From: Atrichornis clamosus
Lineage: Eukaryota; Chordata; Aves; Passeriformes; Menuridae
DNA: 64,000 bases
Assembly: GCA_013400975.1 (NCBI GenBank)
Contig: WBMZ01010303.1
Span: 1-64,000, forward strand
Direction: 5' to 3'
The position numbers and the translations under genes are program-made. The notes under the pieces are model-generated. The model ran no database searches. It saw only the letters and a list, made by a program, of their open reading frames with translations, and had not been told where the DNA came from. Positions 13,291-26,400 of this stretch are shown in pieces. How positions within the stretch are numbered: position 1 is the stretch's first letter; every line of letters begins with the position of its first letter.

Positions 13291-14096
13291 GATATCCTAG
13301 AATTAGGATTAAGACCTCTCATGAAAATACCTACACCCAAAATTTGGATGAATCCCAGTTAAATTCAGCATATTGGCTCTGTTGTAGTTGGGCTTAAATT
13401 AAATTTTGCCCAAATGAAAAGGCAACTGTTGTGTGCACATTCAGAAGTGGGTCTGAATTTCTTGCCATCCCACTCTATTATATTATTAGTTGATCTCTGC
13501 CTCTACTGATAAAAATGGTATTTAGGTCAATGTGTTCTTTGTTAATTGCATTAGCCATGTGCCTAAGACTTAGGCTTCCTCTTCTCCCAGCACTGCCTTT
13601 GGCTCTTAACATGTGGTCTTTAAATATATTTCACTATTAACAGTGTACTTAATCTGTCAGGTGAGATGGATAGAATCTGTTTTAGACAGACTAAGATGAT
13701 CAGTGGAATGCTAATTACAAAATTCACATGGGTAGAGAGACCCCTTTTAATATGGAAACACAAGCCAGTTTATATGCTGATTGGGAAAAAAATAGTAAAA
13801 TATTGGCTTTTATCTTCCAAGGGTTTTTTTATTTATGTTTAAATCACATTTGATTAGCACAATTTTTCCTCACATGGTAGCAAAGATCAGAAGAGAAGTG
13901 TGTTCAAATCCACACACACCTCCTGACGCAGATTTAGCAAACAGAAAACTGCTTCTGGCTTGCAAATGGAGAATTTCTGTACTTGTAGTCCAGCAAAGTC
14001 CAGCAGAAGGAGCTGCACTACTTTGACTATGGATATCAACATCAAAAGACCTTTGAGAGGCCTATATTCAGATGTAAAGAGAAATGCTTCTTCCTG

Positions 14097-14102
14097 TTTA
14101 TT
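14097..14102 (-). terminator. Polyadenylation signal AATAAA of the dehydratase-like gene
   Basis: The hexamer is read on the minus strand (tttatt on plus), 296 nt after the stop at 14398. The minus-strand sequence that follows contains a T/G-rich stretch (tcttttgatgttgat), as expected after a cleavage site. A further minus-strand AATAAA lies at 13828-13833 as an alternative. Confidence 0.5.
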
Positions 14103-14397
14103 CACTGAATATCACTGGATTCTACAAACTAGCTAAAATCCAGGCAGCCAGCTGATAATGAATTATTGAATTCCAACACCAGCAGAGACTAGAAATTTCC
14201 CTTAGCTAAGCTAAAGTTTTTGAGTTTAACTTTTTTCCCAAGGACATGTACTACATTTTGAGCAGGAAACAAATATCCTGAAACTATTTGCTAACTGTTC
14301 AGCTTTGAAAAATAATATTTGTTCTGAAAGCCTCAAGACTGGGGCTCTGTAGAATGCTGGTCAGAGGAGCCCGGTCCCTCCCACCGCGCCGTGCCCG

Positions 14398-14496
14398 TCA
14401 CCGCTCGGTCCAGGCGGTTGTGGGGTAGCGTTCCAAGAGCGCATTCCTCAGCTGGGCTGTGTGGATCTTGTCTCTGGTCTCCACAGTGCAGATGAC
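14398..14496 (-). CDS. Dehydratase-like gene, coding exon 12 (last) with stop
   Basis: The acceptor is tctttttccag. It encodes residues 519-550 (VICTVETRDK..., ending TTAWTER) and TGA. It is the C-terminal strand and helix of the ACT-like tail. A 7.7-kb intron separates it from exon 11. Confidence 0.88.
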   Translation of the reverse strand, partial: VICTVETRDKIHTAQLRNALLERYPTTAWTER

Positions 14497-17400
14497 CTGG
14501 AAAAAGAATTAGGACCATTCCTGATGGCATGGCAGCAATCTCAGACAAAGTCATTTCCAGCTTAATCCTAAAATACACTCATCAAACCAATCAGTTCAAC
14601 ACAAAAACTCTGGACCTCACATCCCCTGTCTATGCAGGTAAGAAAACTGACATTGCAGACATCTGGGGCTCTTCCAGTCCTTCTGCATGATCATAAAACT
14701 TTCCAAAAGCCCTACTTTATTGCCTTCAAAAGTTTAAATACGACAGACTGATCCTCTGCTGGCTCCTGGGTAAGATGCTTGTCTGCTCTTGGCCTCCCTG
14801 AAGACATCTGTTAGTAGCTTCTCTTTTCCATTCTCTGGGTTATGTACGTGGCATTGCTGCCACCTCACCCACCTCTGACTCTTAACCTCACCACATTTCC
14901 ATATTTCTAGCAAGTGTTTATTCCAGTACCTCCATCCTTCAAGCTTTTTATATCCTCCTCCTCTTCTTTCTCATGGAGTTATCCCCCAGTCCTGCAGTAT
15001 TCTGGCTGGTTTCATCTTCTCACACAGCTTTTTGCTTTATTCTGATTTTTGTTTGCTTATTGCATCTCTATTATGATTATTCTGCTGCTAAATAAAACTA
15101 AACTCTAGCAAAACTAATCTTGATAGTTTTTTTAATTCTTCACTTGCCTTCACAAATACCATTGGAATCCTGTCATGCAGCCACTGAAGATAATAACTTC
15201 ATGGCATTTTTTCAATTCTTCTGTAATCTCTCTTTTTGGCATACTCACATCTCTGCCCTATCACTTGAAAGTCTGGGCACGAGCAAAGATGAGACACCAA
15301 TGTGAAGGTGCAGAAGGAAAATTATTCTTCACAATTTTAGACTAACTTCCATCACTGCTGGCCCTCCTGGAATGATCACTGGTGTTGAAAGTGCCACATG
15401 GAAAAAAGACCTCACAGAAACATGGAAATCTAGCAAGGAAAGGCTCCAAGATGAGTCACGGTGCCACTACAGAGAGTTCATTGTAACAGGCAGAGAGCAG
15501 AGAAACAACCAGCCACGGTAACCTGGTGTTGGGCTGCTCCAGACAGGGGCCCTGTTAAAATGCTCCTGTCAGAGCTGCATCCTTTTCAGAAAGCAACAAG
15601 GCAAAAGTTTGTGTCTACTCAAATATGTTTACAAGGACATTTCTAAATAAGAACTTTGTGAATTCATGTTTTCTGGAACGATCTTAAATAACAATAAACC
15701 TTTAGTAAAACTGTTGCATGAACAGATAAAACAGTAACACTGCAAGTTATTCTACACAGCCATAAGATCACTCAATTAGAAAACTGGCTACAGCTTCTCA
15801 AATATCCATTATGAAATAAGACACATTTCTGATCTGGTCTTGTAATTCTTTGCCTCTTGTGCTGAACATTTGTTTGGTTCTTTGGAATGCAAATTAGATG
15901 CTAATTCCTTTCTTCTCAAAAAAAGTGGGATTTAGTCTCAAGAGAAGGACAGTCATAGAAGACAACTAATAATAAGGGAAGAGGAAAGAACACAATGGTT
16001 GGGAAAATATCTAAGAGTACCAATGTACCAAACAGCCATTATCCATTCCCTGGTTCATACAAAATCCCTAAAGCTTTGCAAGTGTATCTTCAAGAGGACA
16101 CACTCATCTCTCATGGAGTCTGTAATTTAAAAAAGCAACATTTTCCCTTTCCATAGCAATCATGCCTGTTTAGTCCTGAGTAAATAAATTCCTGCTCTTG
16201 GAACCAATCTGGACTTGCCAGATTCAGCCTTGAGTGTCTGGCAGGAAGCCATTGCTCTGCCCTGGGAGCAAGCACAGGAAAGCATTGTGATTTATTGAGC
16301 TAACTATCCTCGCTGCCCTTTCCTTTCTGCTCATGATTGAAGCCAGACAGACCTCACTAGACTGGAGCCAGAGAGCTTGTGAACAGGTTGGATAAATGCT
16401 GTCTTTGTTCTGTGCGTGCACCGTATCCAAGAGCTGATATGGGAGATAATACACCGTAGGGGATCATTAAAGTAGTAACAGCAACAGCAGTGATAACAAA
16501 CAACTCCAGAAATTTACCTGATTTTTCACACTTGTCAAATCGAGGAACAGAGAACATTTGCTCCCAGCAGGAGCGAAGAGAGAATCACTCCACACCTCAG
16601 GCAGCTACTGATGTCAACAGCAAGGAAGGCAAGAATTTAGTTTCTTGCTCAGATTAAGCCAATTTACACTGCAGTTTTACTTTCACAGAACTGCTCCCTC
16701 TTACTTGCTTCACCTGGAAGCATAATTTACGAGAGTGTCCAACAGGGCAATCCTCACACTCGTGGGGAGGTTTATGAAGTTATGTTTTCTAGGATGAAGA
16801 GCCACCCCAGTACTACTCACTACAGGAGGTTGCATAGCTACTGATAAGCTAAAAGTAAGTGCTCCAAAATGGCCCTACTTAAGAACAAATGACAAAACCT
16901 ATTGCCTGATGTTTCTTGTATGCCAGACAAGATAACCCATGCCTACTACAGGAAAATTTACTTTGAATTTATTTCAAACTCATAAGCCCTCAGAACTATA
17001 AATGGGATCTTTGATCCTGCAGAGCTCTATTTGGCTGCAGGGCCACCTATGTAGAGCACACCTTTCTTTTCTGTATATCAAAAAAACCCACAAAACCAAT
17101 AGCAGCAGAGTGCATTTTATGAATTTCTTTCCTACGTATTATATCCTTGCTGGATTAAATAAATAAATAAATATTTGTCTGGTCCAGTAAAACCATTAAA
17201 ATAACCAGCCAGATGGATCTTTTGCTGCATTTAAAGTTCTACTCCCTGTGGCAGGTAATCTAAAGATTGATTACAGCCTAAGGGTTTAAGTCAGCCTGTT
17301 GGGTTTTTTCAGAGTCAGCCTACAAGTAATTAAAGACAGAAGAGACTTCACTGAATATTGATGACTTGTGGGTTTTATTTAATAGCTAGAAATAATTGAG

Positions 17401-20400
17401 GGAGTGGACAAAAGCTTTAAAAAAAAAAAAAAGGGAAAAAATTGATCACAAGTTATTACTGTGCAACACCAAAATCCAGATGCATAAATTCAAATACCCA
17501 TAGGAATTACACTGGTTGCAAAGAAAGGAAAGTTCATAACTTCACCAAAGGAAGGAATTTGCAAAGTTCTGTGCTGAATAGGACAGGCACCTCTACTCCC
17601 TTTTAACTGCAATTCTCATGAGGGGGGCACTTTACCTTTTAGATCATATTTTCCTAGATTTTAAAAATGAATTTGGCATTTCTCTCAGCTCCCTGACACC
17701 TACTATCTGTAGGTTGTTTGTGCAAATAAAAATACTGGCTGGACATGCTGAGCCAATGTTAGAGAGCAGAGGAAACGTGAGTAGTACTGCTGAATCAAGA
17801 TTTCAGTCTTTTGTGCTTTTCCAGTCTCCATGTAAAGATAGATCCTAAGTAACTAGTGCAGTTCTTTATGTGTTTGACTCATCCACTGCACCTTTGTATC
17901 CCACTTTTTTTAATCCTAGAAACAATATTCATCTTCCTCTAAGCTGTTGTTGTTGGAGGATCCACGTAACTTAGTATTCATGATACATCACCTTTAACAA
18001 CATTATAGGTGTGTTTGCATGAAAATCACTGGAGTTAGGAATGAAAACTTTATTTATATACACTGGTTTCAGTTTTATATTTAAAACAAGGGGTTTAATT
18101 TTAAAAAATCAACAACTGGGCAATTTTCTGGATTATTCAGTAAACACCCAGGGCAGGTTTTACTGAACATTACAGATTATTTGGTAACAGCAACTCAGTC
18201 TATGGTTTGGGGATCAGCTGCCAGATTGTCCCCAAGGCCAGAGCTATGGAATGCTTGAGAAAGAGTGTTGCATCTGTCAGCTGGTTGTGCAACCTGCGCC
18301 CTTATCTTTTGGCACATCCGTGCATTCAGGCCGGTGAGCAGGAGCACCAACAAGCTGCCGCCCGTTACGTAAACCGGATAACAATCCAGCTGGAACACTC
18401 CTACCCTCCCCAGAGCCAGCTTCTAATTTCTCCAACTGGGGCAGGCTATTCTGTACCATGTTAGTCTGCTGTGGAATGCCAGTAAAGAACATGACCGAAT
18501 TCTTGTGCAGGGCCTCAGAAGAAATGGAGTGCTGATCTTCCCACTCCAAGTGTCTCCATTTTGAAGCTGTAGAGGGATGGAACATGGCAACAGAGCCTTG
18601 CCCAGGGTCATGCAGGAAATGCTTTAGGAATGATAGCATCCTCCTACACATCCTAGCTGTACAGGTGCCTGCTCCTCTGTATTTGCTACACAGGGCAATA
18701 ACATGGAATATGTTGGCAACTGGGGACTCTAATCCAAAATATTTCCTTCCAGCCCTTAGAAAATGCAAGTTGGTCCAAAGGATTTGTTCAAATTGACCAG
18801 AGCAGACTAAAATAATTTATGGAGTTCTGGCCTGAGGTGAATGAACTGTATGGAAAAAAAAGGTATTACACCACACAAAGCCAGGAATTCCAGCACCACT
18901 GGGAGAATGTGTAAGGTTACTGAACAGAAAAGGAAACGTTTGATTTATGACTTAACATTTCCTTGCACAGACAAGAGGGAGAAGTAATGTGGTGGATGTT
19001 CTTTTTACAACTGCTCTTTTCCAAGTTGTTTAAAACCAGAGCAGAGTGAAGCTCCCCAGAGGTTTGAAGTGAACAGACCAGACCACCCACAAGGTCAGAC
19101 AGGAGGGAGGTCAGAGGGAGCACTGCCACCACTGCACAACCACTGCAAAGCTGCTGGGGCACTGCAAGACCTTGCAGGATCCTCCTGGACCTGCCAGTCT
19201 GATTATGCTGTAGTTTCAGTGGTAAGGAGAAGACTATTCTAGAAAATTGATGATCTCAAAGATAATTTTTTTCAACTAGGTTGCTTGAGTCCAAAAATTA
19301 GACACTCAAAGCAGGCAAGCTGCTGATCCTACTTCGTAGCAAAGGCTGTTATTACCTTATTAAGTTGTTTATTGATTTTGCTCATTGACTTCCCTATGAG
19401 TCAATAAGAATATGAAATTAAAGGGATTTAATTGGTTATGAAGAGGTTTACAAATGGAAGCAATTTAAGTGATAAACTGTCCCAATTGAGTCTGAGGAAT
19501 ATTACTGATAGAGAATAGAGAATATTCACAGAAGCAAGTTGTAGCTTCCTCCCATGAATTGGGTAGTCCTTTAGATCTCTGTATCCAGTTAGCTGGTGAT
19601 ATCAGATGATTTTTTCCATTAGCTCTGATCTTTATTTCTGTCTAGTTATTCCTGGTCATCTAACCTCCTTCAGTAGCTGTAAAGTGTGAAGCCTACCAGA
19701 CGGGTTATTTGATTTGCTAAGAGTTATCTATTTCAATATAGGGACTTTGGAAGTAGTTTCCTAACTCTCAGGTAAGAGTGAATTAAGGTGTAGCCCTCTG
19801 CAAGAAAGAAATCCAGAACGAGTGACAAGGGAAGAGAATCTAAGTCGGAGGTATGAGCAGGTAGAATCCTAAAGAAATTCCCATATTATTCCAAAGAATA
19901 CAAGCAGCTGATTCCTCCACACGTCACTTCATTAAGAATCAGCTTAATCTAATATAGACATATTCCTTCCTTTAGTAAAAAAAAAAAGAACCCTCATTTT
20001 TTTTGCCAGTGAAATGTTCCAAGTTACTTTTCCAGAAGCATAGTTTGAACATAAAGTTTCACTTTAGAAAGTCCTTACTACTTCATGAAATCAGACTATC
20101 AGTAAGGATCGTCCCACAGAGTGTTCCAAGAATGCACTAGATGAATAAACACTAACCCAGAAAGGCATTTCACTAAAATGAAAAAAAAAAGTAACAAAGC
20201 AGCTCTATCATCCTGATAAGCACTGACTAAAAGCCAAGTTTCTCTTCTTTGGAAATAAAGAGGTAAATCTAAAAGGATGATTAAGTGCTGCGACAATAAT
20301 CTTGACAAGAGAGATTTAGTGTTTCAAATAAACAACTACACTTGTTGCTCTATTCTGTCAAACACTCCATCTATATCCACAGTCAAAAGTGCACATTAAA

Positions 20401-23400
20401 GTTAGAATGAAGAGGGCACAGCTGTAATGCCTTCCTTGTTATTACCACCAGTTCAGCACATGGTGATTTTGGTGCTCGATCCAGGTTTAAATGCATGCTT
20501 AATTTTATGTGCTGTGGTTTAAACTGATGCAAATGATAAAGTTCATTGCAGGTCTGCTTTTATAGCAAACGCTTAAAATATTTTGATGACACAGGGTTTT
20601 GGCTCTTAGAAACAACAAAGTAAAAAGCAAAACCTCCCTCACATGTATTAGCTTTACTATGAAAATATGTATTTTTTCCTCTATCTGTATAGACCAAATT
20701 CATTTTGATGCTGAAAGGTAAGTTCTGTATTTTACCCTTTTTGATTACATGGGTTTGAATTTTCAAAGAAAACTTTCACAATACACTAGGTGTCACCAGA
20801 TAGAGCTGCCTGCAAAGACACTGCGTCACTACTTTGTACTTCACATCTAATTATCCAACAGCCTCTCCCCGACTGATTAAAAGGCATCATGCAAATCCAG
20901 CATCCTATTAAATTATTCAGGGATGCAGATTCCTGCCTTCAACCTTCTTGCAGTACAACTCTGTCAGCTTCCTGGAGTGGACAGTCAGTGAAAATACATC
21001 GTGTTTAAAGGATAGCACATGGCACTGTTTTCATTCAGAGCCTGTATTTACTAAAAACTAAAAAAACCCGCTAGGACAGTGGATTTCAGTTAATTTACTT
21101 AGTAGCGTTAATAAAACTACAAGCCTCACTTCACAAAAATGGCATTGAAGACTTTAGAAGAGCTACAGGGTTTGTTGAATGTAGCCTTCAGTGGGAAGGG
21201 TTTCCAGAGCTAAGTTAGTCACTCAGAGGGATTTATCCACCTCGTGCAGTGACTGTCACGCTCTCTCCAAGTCACCCAAAGCTGTAACTGGCCTATCATT
21301 ATGGCACACTGCAGAACAATGTGGGTTTGGTCCTAGATGCTTGAGAGAACTGATGATATCATGTTCTGAAAGATGTTAATGGCCTTTATTGTACTATAGT
21401 GATCTTTAATCTGCCTCTTCTTTATATCTGCAAGTGAAAATACTGAGCAGGTTTTTGCATCCAGGTAGGAAATTTGGTTTAAAGGCCAAAATCTAAAATG
21501 TTGATTACTCAGTAACATTTCTGCAATCTAAGCTATGAGCCAGTTTAGCAAAGATCCCTAATTTGACTTCTACCTGTGCTTTCACAAACTAAGTCACGTT
21601 GGACTTGGACAGTGACAGCATGAAATCAGCAGGACCACACCTGTGCCAAACCAGTTGAAACAGGAGATACACCAGGAGTCAAATGGTCCTTTCAAGGAAT
21701 GCCGTTAACTGGTAACACCTCTTCACTGTTACTGTATCCAATACTCAACCAAGGAATAATGACTGGGGTCTGTGCTCTTGGTGGATAAGGAGCAAAACTG
21801 AGGCCCTAGTTAAAACCCAGGATTCCTTAAGAGTAAGGGTGTTCTCTACATTGCTGTAATGCAAACATGTCAGACGATTACAGCCAGCCTACACAGCTGG
21901 CTCTTCAAGTTCTGGACGGATGCTGCAGCTTGCTCACTGCCTCTAGCATCCTGCCAAGCACGTTAGGAGGGTTCACAACAGCAACAGTGCAACACAACAC
22001 CGGGAGTATTTCACCTGGGTGTTGCTACAGCAGGTCAGACTGGTCCTGTGTTATTTATATGCCTGCTAAGTGTTTGGCAAGATGTGGATAACACAGGAGA
22101 AATTATCTCTCACGCTGCTCTCCAAATCACTGTGCACACTCTGTTGGACTTCTCCAACTTGGGCATAAAGAGACACAGGAAAACAGAATAAACCAGGGGA
22201 GGCCAGTACTACCAGAGAAACTGAAATTGTATCTCTTCTTACCTCCACAGTGAAGAGCTCAGAGGTCACAAACGTGCGTTCTTGTTTGATATCCAAAACT
22301 CTAGATCAAATAAGGGACAAGTTAGAGATCACAACAATCCTGTCATTGCAAAATAGTTTCTGTGAGTGTTTGGAGAGTAAATATCTTTGATTCTTTCTGA
22401 GTTAGACACAATTCTATGCTACGAAGATGCTTTCAAATTGGAACAAAAATGAAGGAAATAAAAACTTTTCTGAAATATAACAAGAAAAGAAACCTTTGAC
22501 TGCTTGCAGACTTGCCTTCAGAGACATTTGGAAACATTCCCCAGTCTTTAATAAGCTTTGTGCTATTCTCTGATTTTATTTCCCAACTCTTAGTCTGATT
22601 TACCTTGCTTCTTCCCGAGCCAAAATCTCCAGTAACTTTGACATGTCTCCTGGGCAGTCTGAAACCACAAGGGAAAATCTGCACACTCTGTTATCAAGGG
22701 TCAGGGCACGAGCTATGCACTGTTGCAGCAAATGTAATTCCAGGTTTCCACTGCATATAACAACTGCCACTCTGAAAACAGACAGAAAAATAGTTTGATT
22801 AGCACTTTTCTGTGAAAAGGAACCATAAATCACAAAGAGCACTCAATATCAGCTTAAGGTCTGCTAGACCTTCCCCTCAGTAAGTATATATTATACAACA
22901 GAGAGGCTCCTGGCTCTCAGTATCAGTTGTGAGTAGGCAGGGAGGCCTAGAAGCTGACTGCATTAGTTGGTCTGAAATGTTGTTTTCCTTCTGCATTTCC
23001 TAGAGATTAGAGTTTTGTTAAGAGATAATTAGCTGGAGAATTCTAGGTCTAGGTTTCAAGTTTTAAAAATCTGACATAATTTTCCCCTGGAAGTTCTAAG
23101 TTTCAGCCTTTTAGTGATCTGACAATATGTATGTTTCTGTAACCATTAATTAAATTCATCTCAACTCTGAAAAATGAGTGCAGAAATGTCTGAAGAGCAA
23201 GTGAAGAGCTGTATGATTAGTCCACGATAATCTCTCTCTGCAGAGTCAAACCTGAGGTCTTCAAAACCAAACCTTTGCATTTGCCCTATTATTTTAGCCG
23301 TACTGGTTTGAAATGTCTTGCTGCCCTGTGTGTGCTCTGTCAGCCTCTTCTCAAGCACTGCCTCAGCAGTATTTTAGTGTACAATGCTGTGCACTGGAAA

Positions 23401-26400
23401 TTTTATCTTGAGGGCATGCATGTTTAAGTACATTCTGGACCACGTCCTGAGCCAAGGCTTAATCCACTTAAGTGCTGAGTCCTCAAGCTGAGAGGCAAGG
23501 CAGCACTTAGCCACACGTTCAACACTGAGCACAAGGATAATCCTCTGACTGTGTGGACAGTTCTCAGGACGGGGAGGCAGGTGCCACTGGGTGACTGCAG
23601 AAGATAGTCTAGCTCCTGTCCCACCACAGACAGGGCTGGTTTCCACAAGTGGAATGAGAGGAGACAACAGGCTGTGACAAAAGCAGGATACTGTCCTGGC
23701 AGCTGCAGCGATGCCTTGTGGAGCTGTAACTTTCTTCCAGCCGTTTGAGAATCAAGGGAAGTGACAAGATTTGTCAGGTCTCCAGGCTGGCATTTGTCTT
23801 GTTCCACATGGCCTTACCACCTGTGACTGGTCTATTCAGCCTGAAGTATCTGCCACCAAGGAGCCCATTGCCAGTTCAGGGGTCAGAACTGCCTTGTCTC
23901 TCACAGAACAAGCAGCTTTTCACTGTTTCCTGGGATCAAGGGGCTCAATCCCATGCTTTTGTCATGGTTCCCTGCTTGCCATAGCTGCTGTACCTTTTAC
24001 CCTTCAGCTCAGGCAGCTTCCCTGCCACCACTGCTGCAAGTCCAATGGCCCCTTCTGCATCAACTGTGGCTCGCTCATACTCCAGCAGTCTCAGCATGGA
24101 AATGAGGATGTCCTCCTCCCTGAAAGCAAGAGGCTTGGATCAAAACAAATCAAATCGAAAGGGCTCCCAAAAGCAGAAGATAATACATTTATGTGTAACT
24201 GAGTTCTTTTCAGCCTCCCAGATACACATGACCCCAAGACAGTGTCACAGAATGCCATGCTGGGGGTGAATGTACGTCTCAGACTTGTTATTAACTGAAA
24301 GACATATTACCTTTTTTCCTAGACATATTACCTAAATCCTAGTAGTAATATATTCCACAAACTTGGCCTCTTGGTGAAAACTTAGAAGAGTTTTGTCAAG
24401 GACTGCCTTCAAGTGTTGTAGAACATAACAGGGACAAGTTTTACACCCAGAGCATGACCAGGTTCTGGCAGCAGGTGAAGCTTTGGCCAAAGGGTCAGTC
24501 TGGACAACACTTTTAGTCATATCCTTTAGTTTTAGGTAGTCCTGTGAGGAACAGGGAGTTGGACTCGATGATCCTTCATGAGTCTCTTCCAATCTGAGAT
24601 ATTCTATGACATGTGGGTTTGGGTTGAATGTTTTCAGTGCCCCTCTTGGAAGGAAAGGTACCGCATCCCCATGCTCTCAGTGTCTGCATGGTGGCAACTC
24701 TTACCAACCTGCTCTCCACTGCACATGCAGAACCACCACACCCTGGTGGTACAGCACATTTTTCATAAACAACAGTGTTCATCCAGTATTATTTACTTCA
24801 CTGTTTTTATTCACCTACCTCACAGCAACGACTTGATCCACAAGTTTTCCAGTCAGCTGCAAAGAATTGCTGCCAAAGCAAGCTCCACTCACATCTGCAG
24901 ATTTCAGAAGACAAAAATATGAAGCTGGCTGCTTTAGACATATTCAACATTTTTTAGAGTCCTGTCTGGTTTGTGCCCTTAATGAGTGCAGCACACTGCT
25001 GTTACATGAGCTTAAGCTGCTTGATTTTTTCATATGACAGAAACATGTTTGGTAATGAAAGAACAAATCTCACAGAAAGATTTTGCCATTTTGGGCCCCT
25101 TCAAGAAAATTCTACTTCACTGGTATTGTTGCACTGTGAGAGTGACCCTGCATCCCAGTGCTTTTCACTGTTCAACAAGGCTTGAAGGAGAGGAGACACA
25201 AACACGGCCCTGGGCTTGTTAGCTACAGCAGGACAGGAGCTAAGGAGTCCAACACAGGCACAGCTTACCAAGACAAATTACAAGTGTTTTATAAAACTCC
25301 CATTTAACCCAAACTTCCAGGTATTTGAACATCAGGCAAACAGGATGTTCTTAAATTGCTTAACAGTTGAGGGGTTTTTAGCAAATAATGTGGAAACAAC
25401 TGTACTGTTTATAAACGCTGTTGTTCTGAGAACAGTTTTGTGTCTAAATATTTAAGCACTGCGTCATTTGCTTGCCTTTTCACAAATTAGTCTTTTATAC
25501 AAGTTTAGATGATGCTTCTGAGCACAATGTTCAGATAAATACTCTCATAATTCTAAGCATTCATGTGCCCTGGAAATAGTATTTTACCCCACAAGGGTAG
25601 TGGGAGAAAATGTGGCAGAAGTTGCTCTTAGCGCTTGAATTAAATTCTGACTCTTCAGAGAACTTCCTTAAAATATGTTTGAACTGAAATAATGAGAAAA
25701 TAATATACTTGGAGAAATCTGTTACAACCTTTATTTTACCTCCAAAAGAATAAAGCATTTTCTCACCTCCATAGAAGTGATGATTGTTGCAGGCCTGGTC
25801 TTCAGTTGGGTGGCCAGCTTTTAAGGACTGTTGCAATACTGGGAAACTTTCAGATTCAACCCCCTGAGGAAGACAACTGTTGTCACTTTTTCACTGAACC
25901 AGTTATAACAGAAGTTACCACCAAAGTAGACACCAAAACCTACAGAAAGCTTCCTCTTCAAATTAACAATTAATTTCAAGTTGCAAAACAATTGTACTAC
26001 CACTAAACTTATTGTGTGGCTTACTTAGGACCAAATTTTTCCAGTAAGGACTTATTTCAAAACACAGAACTGGATTTCATTTGCTTTGGAAAAGTCTTCC
26101 TACATTTTTTTCTTAAATCCAGCCAAGGAGCCAAAGGACAGGAACTTCCCTGGTTGTCACAGGGTCTTCTATGAGGCAAAGCCCACGGGATCAGATAGTT
26201 CCTGTCCCCACCACATGCAGTCTCTGCAAGTGTATTTCTAGATACCAGTGTCTTTTGCAAACAGCTGTGGTGAGAGCTGCCCAAATGCAACACTTAATAG
26301 GTGAAAGGCAACTTACAATTACAGAAATATGTGGGTTGAGGTGTTTGATTGCAGCAGCCGAGCCTGCCAGCAAGCCACAGTGGCCTCCTGCAGGGAAAAT

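Noticed and set aside
18277..18768. 163-codon open frame on the minus strand in intron 11
   Set aside because: The product matches no family known to me, its start is not a clear ATG gene start, and the flanking exons already join in phase without it.
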